DNA from: Maribacter arcticus
GTDB taxonomy: Bacteria; Bacteroidota; Bacteroidia; Flavobacteriales; Flavobacteriaceae
DNA: 64,000 nucleotides
Assembly: GCF_900167935.1 (NCBI RefSeq)
Contig: NZ_FUYL01000001.1
Location: forward strand, 62,001 to 126,000
Reading direction: 5' to 3'
Part shown: piece after piece, positions 53,609-60,637 of the stretch
Layout of the letters: each line of letters begins with the position of its first letter
Position numbering within the stretch: position 1 is the first letter of the stretch
Position numbers and translations under genes: made by a program
Notes under the pieces: model-generated
The model's database searches: none
What the model was told of the DNA's origin: nothing
What the model saw: the letters and a program-made list of their open reading frames with translations, nothing else

Positions 53609-53630
53609 ATTATATGGTTTTACGTATAAT
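53609..53630. promoter_or_regulatory. HipB operator-like dyad 2
   Basis: Same 22-bp pattern as dyad 1, with arms TTATAT and GTATAA 8 bp apart. It begins exactly 40 bp from dyad 1. Confidence 0.7.
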
Positions 53631-53648
53631 ATAACTAAAAATAATATT

Positions 53649-53670
53649 ATTATATGCTTTTAAGTATAAA
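53649..53670. promoter_or_regulatory. HipB operator-like dyad 3
   Basis: Same pattern (arms TTATAT and GTATAA, 8-bp spacer), again exactly 40 bp further. Three equal steps imply binding on nearly the same DNA face. Confidence 0.7.
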
Positions 53671-54628
53671 AATTACTCTACCGTGACGCTTTATTCACTT
53701 ATTTTGGTATCTATTAAGGAAGATAAAACCATAAATGTATAAAAATATCGATTTTCTATACAAAACGAAAGGGATGTGTATTGATTCAAGTGTTTTGTTA
53801 TGATTTAAGTATATTTTGATTCTCAAACTAAGCAAACTAAGCCCGTTGCCCTTAATTGCATTCCAGTCAAAGCGCATCATTTAAAAAGTTCTTGAACACC
53901 ATCCATTTTAAGAAAAATAGCATGAATGAAGTTCGCTTTATACTCTGCTAGTCATACCCGTATCGCTATCGGATAAATCTTTTTATTTTCAACAGTTGTC
54001 AAATTTAGTACCCCAGAATATACCTTTCCCTTTTCCGAAACCAAAGGAAACCGATTTGTTCCTAGACGGATTGCATAATCAGGCTCATGCTTCGCACTTT
54101 TTATAAATCTTTACTACGCTCAAATCAGTTAAGTGATACAGCATCGAAAAAAGGAAACGCATACGGCACTATGGGAAGTAAAGGGAACTAAAAAGGCATA
54201 CCCCATTATTTCCGCAGCCAAGAAAGCATTTGTAACTTGACATATGATGTCCGTATTACGATGGACATAAAAAAGGGGAAAGCGCACCGGATATAATAAG
54301 TAATGGGTGTTTTTCCCTCATAGATCTTGATACCGAATGCCTTCAAAAAAAATGGAAAGAACTTGAATCAGATCGGAAGCCCAGGGCTGCCGTTTTGAGG
54401 AGCGTAGCGGATAAAAAGGAGTAGCAAGAGGGTAACACGCTACGCGATGTTAAGTGCTCCTTTTTATTTATAAAAAATTGAAATTCAACTGTTTATAAAT
54501 ATGTAAAATTATAAGCTTTTTCCGATTTGCGACAAATGACCCGTGAACGCCCATTTCTGGGGAAGGATTTGCGACAAATATCAACGAATGGGAGAATAGG
54601 TATGGTCCTTACTGCATAAGTTTCAACA
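53671..54628. other. about 960 bp without a recognisable intact gene
   Basis: No credible gene. A 61-residue minus-strand frame (53695-53880) has no motif. From about 54100 the base composition is less AT-rich than the neighbours and looks like decayed mobile DNA. It contains interleaved inverted repeats at 54402-54467. Confidence 0.45.
54402..54467. repeat. interleaved inverted repeats (possible pseudoknot)
   Basis: GCGTAGCG (54402-54409) pairs with CGCTACGC (54438-54445). ATAAAAAGGAG (54411-54421) pairs with CTCCTTTTTAT (54457-54467). The arms alternate A-B-A'-B', so the two stems either exclude each other or form a pseudoknot. The second also looks like a terminator. Confidence 0.55.
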
Positions 54629-55089
54629 TTTAAAAAATATGAGCGGCCCAGAAAAACGTCCGTCAAACAATACCTATCTTGTGTACCGCAAATAAAAACG
54701 GACGGTTCATAGAGCGCTCCATTTATCAGGAGGCATTGGAGGAAAACCAAAAAAGAGTGGAGGAAAATCCGGAATACTATAGGCTCAGGCAACAAATAAC
54801 GGAACATCAGTTCGGCACCCTAAAAAGGCAATGGGGCTTCACCCATACATTGATGAGAGGAAAACAAAATGTACTCCCGGAGGTGAATCTGATAATGATT
54901 TGTTACAATCTCAAAAGACTTGTGTCAATTGTTGGCCTAAAAGTGTTGAAAGACAGGCTAAAAAGGCTTGTCAACATGTTTTTTGCCCTGTTAGAGGAAA
55001 TATCGGCCCCTAGGGCAGACTTCCTTTTATTCCGGATTCCACATCCCCATTCAGCTACAATAGAGAAAACTACCTTAGCTACGCCCTAA
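54629..55089 (+). mobile_element. IS1182-type transposase remnant (C-terminal part, frameshifted)
   Basis: The frame 54679-55089 encodes a C-terminal IS1182-family transposase segment: CTANKNGRFIERSIYQEALE, then ENPEYYRLRQQITEHQFGTL with the catalytic Glu, then KRQWGFTHTLMRGKQNVL and MICYNLKRL. About 50 bp upstream a different frame (54629-54682) gives FKKYERPRKTSVKQYLSC, the preceding cysteine segment, so a frameshift separates them. The DDE domain's first two Asp and the N-terminus are gone. It cannot encode an active transposase. Confidence 0.85.
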
Positions 55090-55159
55090 ATCCCAATCGA
55101 TTTATTATTTTTAACCCAGATGGAGTTGCTGCGCAAACTCCCGTTGTAAACAATTTATA

Positions 55160-55753
55160 ATGAAAAACATTAACTACTTAAAAAAAATAAGATTTCATTT
55201 ATTAGTTATACTTGTTCTATTATTAAATATTTCGTGTCTGAATTCACAAGCTTTATTTCAAGAAAATATCAAAGACTGGTTTATAAAGGGAGATGCTAAT
55301 TGGAATTTTTCTAACAATGAGTTGATTGGGAAAATTAAAAATGGGGCTGGATTTGTAATGACACAACAGAAATATAAAGATTTCATTTTAGAGTTGGAAT
55401 TTAAACCCGATAGTACTATCAATTCAGGAATTTTTATACGCTGCAAAAATAATGATATCAGCCCTACTGATTGTTATGAAGTAAATATTTGGGATTTACA
55501 TCCAAATCAGGATTATAGAACTGGGGCAATAGTAATGAAATCTATTCCTTTAGCAATGGTTCAAACAATTGATAAGTGGAATACTTATAAAATTAAAAAT
55601 GAAAAAGACCATATTCAGGTTTGGGTTAATGGTATTTTGACAGCCGACATCAGAGATAAAGTTCTCACCGAAGGATATATTGGTCTGCAAGCAACGGGAA
55701 CAGGAGAAATTAGATTTCGTAATGTAAAAATTAAGACCTTGAAAATGGATTAA
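55160..55753 (+). CDS. DUF1080 (3-keto-disaccharide hydrolase domain) protein
   Basis: A 197-residue single-domain protein with a signal ending at LNISC (lipoprotein Cys 26). The concanavalin-like DUF1080 fold shows DWFIKGDANWNFSNNELIG, FILELEFKPDSTINSGIFIRC, DCYEVNIWD, AIVMKSIPLAMV, WNTYKIKNEKDHIQVWVNG and GYIGLQATGTGEIRFRNVKI. Members bind or hydrolyse 3-keto-glycosides. It stands directly right of the IS remnant with no obvious operon partner. A second DUF1080 protein is at 62984-63799. Confidence 0.9.
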   Translation: MKNINYLKKIRFHLLVILVLLLNISCLNSQALFQENIKDWFIKGDANWNFSNNELIGKIKNGAGFVMTQQKYKDFILELEFKPDSTINSGIFIRCKNNDISPTDCYEVNIWDLHPNQDYRTGAIVMKSIPLAMVQTIDKWNTYKIKNEKDHIQVWVNGILTADIRDKVLTEGYIGLQATGTGEIRFRNVKIKTLKMD

Positions 55754-55799
55754 TTTGATAAATCGAATTTTATGATATTCAGTAATAAAAACTGTTTAC

Positions 55800-55814
55800 A
55801 ATCGAGTAGACGGC
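55800..55814 (-). repeat. 15-bp copy of a group II intron 3'-end-like sequence
   Basis: AATCGAGTAGACGGC is identical to 58573-58587. Some 50 bp further, GACAAAAAACAGG resembles CAACAAAAAACTGG behind the other copy. On the minus strand it reads GCCGTCTACTCGATT, like the end of bacterial group II introns. Confidence 0.5.
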
Positions 55815-55902
55815 CGTGAGCTTTAATACCCCGGGAACGTTAGCAACAATGGAGATTGCGCGACAAAAAACAGGTTTATTGTATCAATCACTTTAAAAAT
55901 TA

Positions 55903-56178
55903 TTGGCACTTAAAAGCAAATTGGTAGTATACCCTAGTCACATTAGTAACCCAATTTCTTTTGATGAGAAATTAATATGTAATACTCTTGGTGACATCAA
56001 AAACAATGTTGAAATATTGCAACTTAATGAAGAAGATTTCATTAATAATTTATTGCAAAAAATTCCTGAAACGCCACCAAATTAAGACGCTACAGTAAAA
56101 CTAAATTTGAAAGGCAATGCAAAAGTAGAAGATTTAATTGAATTGGAAGCAGGGGCTAATCGTTGTGCCATTTCTTAA
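55903..56178 (+). pseudogene. C-terminal remnant of an MBL-fold hydrolase (persulfide dioxygenase-like)
   Basis: The frame encodes KLVVYPSHISNP..., ILQLNEEDFINNLLQKIPETPPN, then a TAA (56083-56085), and continues in frame as DATVKLNLKGNAKVEDLIEL to EAGANRCAIS and TAA 56178. The PPP/PPN-then-GANRCAI ending is that of MBL-fold persulfide-dioxygenase-type enzymes. The metal-binding N-terminal half is absent. It precedes the MFS and cysteine desulfurase genes, pointing to a former three-gene sulfur cluster. Confidence 0.75.
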
Positions 56179-56188
56179 AAATTAAAAA

Positions 56189-57391
56189 ATGGAAGGAAAA
56201 AACATACAATTAGGCTTAAAGGAAAATTGGAAACAATTTACATTGCTATTAATAGTAAATGCCTTTGTTGGTGGTATGGTAGGATTAGAACGAACCATAC
56301 TTCCAAAATTAGCAGAAGAAGAGTTTTTAATAGTTGCTACTTCAGTAGTGTTGTCATTTATAATTGTCTTTGGAGTTGTAAAAGCCATTACCAATTATTT
56401 TACAGGCGTATTGGCAAATAGCATAGGACGTAAAAATCTATTAATCATTGGATGGATTATTGCTATTCCCATTCCATTTATTTTAATGTATGCCCAGCAT
56501 TGGAACTGGATTATTTTCGCCAATGTATTGTTAGGGATAAACCAAGGATTAACCTGGTCTAGTACGGTAGTAATGAAAATTGACTTGGTCGGTGAAAAAC
56601 ATCGAGGTTTAGCGATGGGACTGAACGAGTCTTTTGGGTATTTTTCTATTGCATTAGTAGCATTTACAACAGGATGGATTGCTTCTGAATATGGTCTACG
56701 TCCGTACCCCTTTTATCAAGGTATTGGCTTTGTGATATTGGGGTTGTTAATTAGCATATTTTTCATAAAAGACACCGCGAAACATGTTGCTGCTGAAACA
56801 AAAATCAATAACATAACGTCTCTCAAAAATATCTTTTGGGATACTACATGGCGAGACAACAACTTAGGATCCATTTCTCAAGCAGGTTTTATTAATAACC
56901 TTAACGATGGTATGATTTGGGGTGTTCTACCCATTATTTTAGCCAGTAGAGGTTTTAATTTAAAAAATATAGCAATCATCGTAGCTATATACCCCGCGGT
57001 TTGGGGCATTGGACAATTAATAACCGGAAAACTATCCGATCACTATAATAAAAAAATGATGTTATTTATAGGGATGGCATTACAAGGTGTATCTCTAATT
57101 TTCATGTTTTGGGCAACTACCTATTTTCAATTCATCATTCTTTCGTCACTTTTGGGAGTAGGTACTGCAATTGTATATCCTACTTTTTTATCGGCAATAG
57201 CTAGTTTTACAAACCCTAATCAAAGAGCGAAAAGTATAGGTACTTTTAGGCTCTGGAGAGATTTAGGTTACGCTTTTGGCGCATTATTAACCATTATTAT
57301 AGCGCAATTTTTTGAAATAGATATTACAATTATTGCTATAGGAATATTGACCCTAGCATCATCAATCATTATAAAAATAAGAATGACCTAA
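56189..57391 (+). CDS. MFS-family transporter
   Basis: A 400-residue inner-membrane protein with 12 predicted helices, the family loop 2-3 signature (GVLANSIGRKNLLIIGWI) and its second-half counterpart (TGKLSDHYNKKMMLFIGM). The substrate is not known. It is followed 1 bp later by cysteine desulfurase and preceded by the MBL-hydrolase remnant, so a sulfur compound is a fair guess. The N-terminal ELKENWKQF-like cytoplasmic stretch is short. Start: ATG at 56189. Confidence 0.92.
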   Translation: MEGKNIQLGLKENWKQFTLLLIVNAFVGGMVGLERTILPKLAEEEFLIVATSVVLSFIIVFGVVKAITNYFTGVLANSIGRKNLLIIGWIIAIPIPFILMYAQHWNWIIFANVLLGINQGLTWSSTVVMKIDLVGEKHRGLAMGLNESFGYFSIALVAFTTGWIASEYGLRPYPFYQGIGFVILGLLISIFFIKDTAKHVAAETKINNITSLKNIFWDTTWRDNNLGSISQAGFINNLNDGMIWGVLPIILASRGFNLKNIAIIVAIYPAVWGIGQLITGKLSDHYNKKMMLFIGMALQGVSLIFMFWATTYFQFIILSSLLGVGTAIVYPTFLSAIASFTNPNQRAKSIGTFRLWRDLGYAFGALLTIIIAQFFEIDITIIAIGILTLASSIIIKIRMT

Positions 57392-57392
57392 T

Positions 57393-58553
57393 ATGAACAC
57401 ACCATTTATTTATCTCGACTATAATGCGTCTACACCAAATGATCCTAGGGTTGTAGATGCGATGTTGCCTTTTCTAACGAATCATTATGGCAATCCTTCT
57501 AGTATTCACTCACAGGGAATAAAGGCTAAAGAATCTATTGAAAAGGCTCGTAAACAAGTAGCTAACTTGTTAGATGCATCTCCTAATGAAATTGTATTCA
57601 CTAGTGGAGGAACAGAATCTAACAATTACGCCATTATTGGTACCGCTATATCCAATAAAGAAAAAGGGAATCATATTATTACCTCTTCAGTAGAACACCC
57701 TGCTGTTATAGAGGTTTGTAAATATCTTGAAACACAGGGGTTTAAAATCACTTATGTTGATGTGAATAAAAATGGTATTGTAGATGTAAAAGAGCTTGAA
57801 AAGGCCATATTGCCAGAAACTATTTTAATTACCATTATGCATGCTAATAATGAAGTTGGCAGCATTCAACCAATAAAAGAGATTGGAGAAATCGCAAAAC
57901 AACATGGTATTATTTTTCACACAGATGCTGCTCAATCGGTTGGTAAAATAGCAACGAATGTAAAAGAATTAAATGTAGATTTATTAACCATCGCTGGGCA
58001 CAAAATATATGCTCCAAAAGGCATTGGTGCCTTGTACATAAAGAAAGGAATTACTTTAAGCAAATTAATGCACGGTGCAGGTCACGAATTTAATAAACGG
58101 CCTGGGACTGAAAATGTAATGCAAATAGTTGGTTTAGGGAAAGCTTGTGAAATAACAAATCAAGAGTTTAATGAAAACACCTCACAAATGAGGAAAATGA
58201 GGGATTATTTGTTAGTTCAATTAAATAGTTTGAATTTTGATTCAATTGTTAATGGAGATGTATCAAGGTCGCTTCCAAATACTTTGAACATGAGTTTTAA
58301 AAATATTGATGCTAATACGGTAATTAATGAACTTCGAAACAAGGTAGCTTTATCTGCTGGTTCTGCCTGTCATTCAGGAACAGCAAATTTATCTAATGTT
58401 TTAAAAGCGACACTATCCGATTATAATTATGCCAATGGAACATTTAGATTTTCAGTAGGAAAAAATACTACTAAACAAGAAATTGATGATGCAATTATTC
58501 ACTTTAAGAAAGCATTTGAAAAATTGAAACTTACGAAGTTAAATTATCATTAA
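57393..58553 (+). CDS. cysteine desulfurase (NifS/IscS-type aminotransferase class V)
   Basis: A 386-residue PLP enzyme moving sulfur from cysteine to an active-site Cys. The start YLDYNASTPNDPRVVDAM is the usual opening, with EIVFTSGGTESNNYAI and SSVEHPAVIEVC (His stacking on PLP). HTDAAQSVGKI and LTIAGHKIYAPKGIGALYI carry the PLP lysine near residue 203, and LSAGSACHSG the catalytic Cys near residue 325. No scaffold protein gene (IscU/SufU) is adjacent, so it may serve a special pathway with the MFS protein 1 bp upstream rather than general Fe-S assembly. Confidence 0.94.
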   Translation: MNTPFIYLDYNASTPNDPRVVDAMLPFLTNHYGNPSSIHSQGIKAKESIEKARKQVANLLDASPNEIVFTSGGTESNNYAIIGTAISNKEKGNHIITSSVEHPAVIEVCKYLETQGFKITYVDVNKNGIVDVKELEKAILPETILITIMHANNEVGSIQPIKEIGEIAKQHGIIFHTDAAQSVGKIATNVKELNVDLLTIAGHKIYAPKGIGALYIKKGITLSKLMHGAGHEFNKRPGTENVMQIVGLGKACEITNQEFNENTSQMRKMRDYLLVQLNSLNFDSIVNGDVSRSLPNTLNMSFKNIDANTVINELRNKVALSAGSACHSGTANLSNVLKATLSDYNYANGTFRFSVGKNTTKQEIDDAIIHFKKAFEKLKLTKLNYH

Positions 58554-58572
58554 AATATAAAGCCCAGTTGCT

Positions 58573-58696
58573 AATCGAGTAGACGGCTATCCCCATCAGT
58601 GAGGAGAGTGCACCTCTCACACCACCGTACATATGGGTCTCGTATACGGCGGTTCGTAAACCGATGGGTTCAGTTCTGGACTTGCAACAAAAAACT
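58573..58696 (-). mobile_element. group II intron 3'-end relic
   Basis: On the minus strand the region reads GAACCGCCGTATACGAGACC, TGTACGGTGGTGTGAGAGG, CTGATGGGGATAGCCG and TCTACTCGATT. This is the domain IV-VI neighbourhood usually found after a group II intron reverse transcriptase. No RT gene remains in the window. The last 15 bases recur at 55800-55814. It is only the end of an element. Confidence 0.6.
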
Positions 58697-58699
58697 GGA

Positions 58700-59015
58700 C
58701 AGAATATAAGGCTCAAAACAAGCATTGGTAAGTAATAGATTCTAAACCGGTTGTTTTTTATACTATTTTTTATATTATATGTTCCTATTTTGAAACCTGA
58801 CTATTCTTATGATTTAACTCAGCTTGTTGCCAACAAGTGGGTAGCATCAATGAGGCTATCCAATTATGGATCTAAGTTATTTATCCTTTATTTAAACTAT
58901 GACATTTTTTCTTTAGCTTTTTTTGAAATCGTTCAATTTTGGTTGAGCATCACTTCTCCCTGTTGTAATTAGTGAATCAAAAACGGAGAAAGCTTTTTCT
59001 ATAACTTGTATTTCG
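58700..59015. other. about 315-bp gap
   Basis: No gene or structured element recognised. A 73-residue plus-strand frame (58751-58972) is AT-rich and without motif. Confidence 0.4.
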
Positions 59016-59195
59016 TCAGCAAACAACTTTCTTTTGCGAGAAAAGAACTGGTAGCCTTCTATAGCGGAAGCTACCTTCGAAATTCTCACAGATATTTACT
59101 TCGCAAAGAGCCTTAGCTTCTAATAATCTACCTTCTTTTTCCAGCTGTTTCGCAATCAAATTTCTATGAACCTGGGTATCGAAATTATTACTCAA
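59016..59195 (-). pseudogene. short TPR-like protein fragment (59 aa)
   Basis: The minus-strand frame opens at TTG 59195 and reads HRNLIAKQLEKEGRLLEAKA, then LCEVNICENFEGSFRYRRLP. This resembles a tetratricopeptide-like unit of small Bacteroidota proteins, where the chain normally continues after a KRLAVLYRK-type helix. It ends soon after at 59016. Probably a gene end cut by the rearrangements around it. Confidence 0.4.
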
Positions 59196-59519
59196 CCTTT
59201 ATTTGAACTTACTAAAAATATGCTCTTAATATCGATAGAGACAATTGATGAGCATTTTAAGATAGCACCATTATAACTTTTTTAAAAGAAAAGGGGTTAT
59301 GAAATAAATTTACGCTAATTCAAAAAAAATATAAAATAGTAAAAACGGTTATCATGCTTTGTCTTAATGTCTTTTTAAATTTAATACAACGTAGAGGTGC
59401 CCCCTCTTCTAATTTATTCGGTGTAAAGGATTTTACTACCTTCTGTTCAGACTCTTTCTTAATCTATACTTCAGCTATAAAATATTATTAACTATTATAG
59501 TTCTTCAGATAATAATTGT
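59196..59519. other. 324-bp gap
   Basis: I see no gene, hairpin or repeat in this stretch. Confidence 0.4.
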
Positions 59520-60284
59520 CTACAGAGGTTTCAAAAACACCTTTCGTATATTTGAGACAGAATTGGCATATTCTTTTTTTGCACTCATAACCTTCCACTC
59601 CGGATGGTCAACAAAAGTTTTCCAGCTGGCATCATGCTCCTCCATATCCTTAAAGTTCAGCATATAGGTAAGGCATGGTCTATGCGGTCCTATAATCATT
59701 TCCCCAAAAAATAAGGGATGTAAGTTTGTTTTTAAAAAAAGATCAATCTCCTCTGTATTGAACATTTTAATCTTGCGTCCTACAGCATCCTCACTATACC
59801 CTTCATAAGTCCTTAATTCAAATAATGAGGCTCCATTAATCGGATCTAACATATTGGGCATACCATCAAATGCAAGTAATAGGGAGGAAGTAAACCTGTT
59901 ATAAACCCTATCATCTTGCGAAAGGGCATTATAACCTGATGCCGCTTTAGTATATTTAGGGTCGGCTTCCAAATTTTGGGCGTCGATGTAAATTTGGCTG
60001 TTAGGATAACTTATGATTACCCAAAGTTTAGTCGGGTTAGAATTTCCTAGTTCATTGAAGAGCATAAAATGGTTTGCGCCAAAACGCTTTAGGGTTGGTT
60101 GTAGCACATTCTTCAAATAGTCTATAAGAATTTGTTGATCCCCCCCTAATTTAATTTCATAAGTACGGATTTCATAAAGTTCTTTTTCGACTTTATTTTT
60201 TAGTATTTCTGAATTGTAGCCAAAGCTTGTCAACGACAAGATGATTGCTGACAGTGCAACGAATATTAAATTTCTTCTTTTCAT
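59520..60284 (-). CDS. NIPSNAP-family protein, exported
   Basis: A 254-residue protein with a signal peptide (MKRRNLIFVALSAIILSLTSFG). Two ferredoxin-like NIPSNAP halves are visible: the first starts LYEIRTYEIKLGG and the second SLFELRTYEGYSED, with DASWKTFVDHPEWKVM as the usual second-half helix. The family's function is not established; in Bacteroidota it is common next to DUF1080 and sugar-oxidoreductase genes, which is the case here. It is the most downstream intact gene of the minus-strand series. Confidence 0.9.
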   Translation of the reverse strand: MKRRNLIFVALSAIILSLTSFGYNSEILKNKVEKELYEIRTYEIKLGGDQQILIDYLKNVLQPTLKRFGANHFMLFNELGNSNPTKLWVIISYPNSQIYIDAQNLEADPKYTKAASGYNALSQDDRVYNRFTSSLLLAFDGMPNMLDPINGASLFELRTYEGYSEDAVGRKIKMFNTEEIDLFLKTNLHPLFFGEMIIGPHRPCLTYMLNFKDMEEHDASWKTFVDHPEWKVMSAKKEYANSVSNIRKVFLKPL

Positions 60285-60341
60285 ATGGTATTTGTATTTA
60301 TATCCTAATTACTGAATCAATTATAAGTTTACTCTTTTGCC

Positions 60342-60569
60342 TTATTTTACAACTAAATAGATGGTGTCTATAATTTTAAGGTCTTTTACAACTTCTTCTC
60401 CATCTACTGGAACTACATTTACGTCAAAAATAATTTGTGCCATGCCATCCATTTGTAAGGTTTGGTCGGTAATATGTGACGCCCTGAGTTCTCCTTTATA
60501 GATTCGCCCTTTTATGGGGGCATACCCTGAAGAAGGATGTATTTCGGCAAACCCTTTTTCTCCATTCAA
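60342..60569 (-). pseudogene. C-terminal remnant of a Gfo/Idh/MocA-type oxidoreductase
   Basis: A TTG-started frame of 75 residues (EKGFAEIHPSSGYAPIKGRI, QMDGMAQIIF, VPVDGEEVVKDLKIIDTIYL) matches the end of Gfo/Idh/MocA family proteins: a beta-sheet edge, then the helix with Gly-Glu-Glu and the final IYxxxK. The NAD-binding Rossmann domain is missing. It lies between NIPSNAP and DUF5916 genes, probably the remains of the dehydrogenase of a sugar cluster. Confidence 0.6.
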
Positions 60570-60637
60570 TTAAAATACTTTAAATTATTGTTTTTTGGAT
60601 TTGATGATTTTAGGATTGTCCTTTAATTTGAAAGGCC

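Noticed and set aside
53569-53670. Short CRISPR-like array from the three 40-bp-spaced repeats
   Set aside because: Repeats are only 22 bp and dyadic, spacers 18 bp and AT-rich, and they sit on the hipB start codon; operator sites explain them better.
53695-53880. 61-residue minus-strand ORF (RFDWNAIKGN...)
   Set aside because: No motif, no partner, in decayed mobile DNA; likely chance frame.
54493-54807. 104-residue minus-strand ORF
   Set aside because: Antisense to the IS1182 transposase remnant.
58531-58725. 64-residue minus-strand ORF
   Set aside because: It is the translation of the group II intron 3'-end sequence, which acts as RNA.
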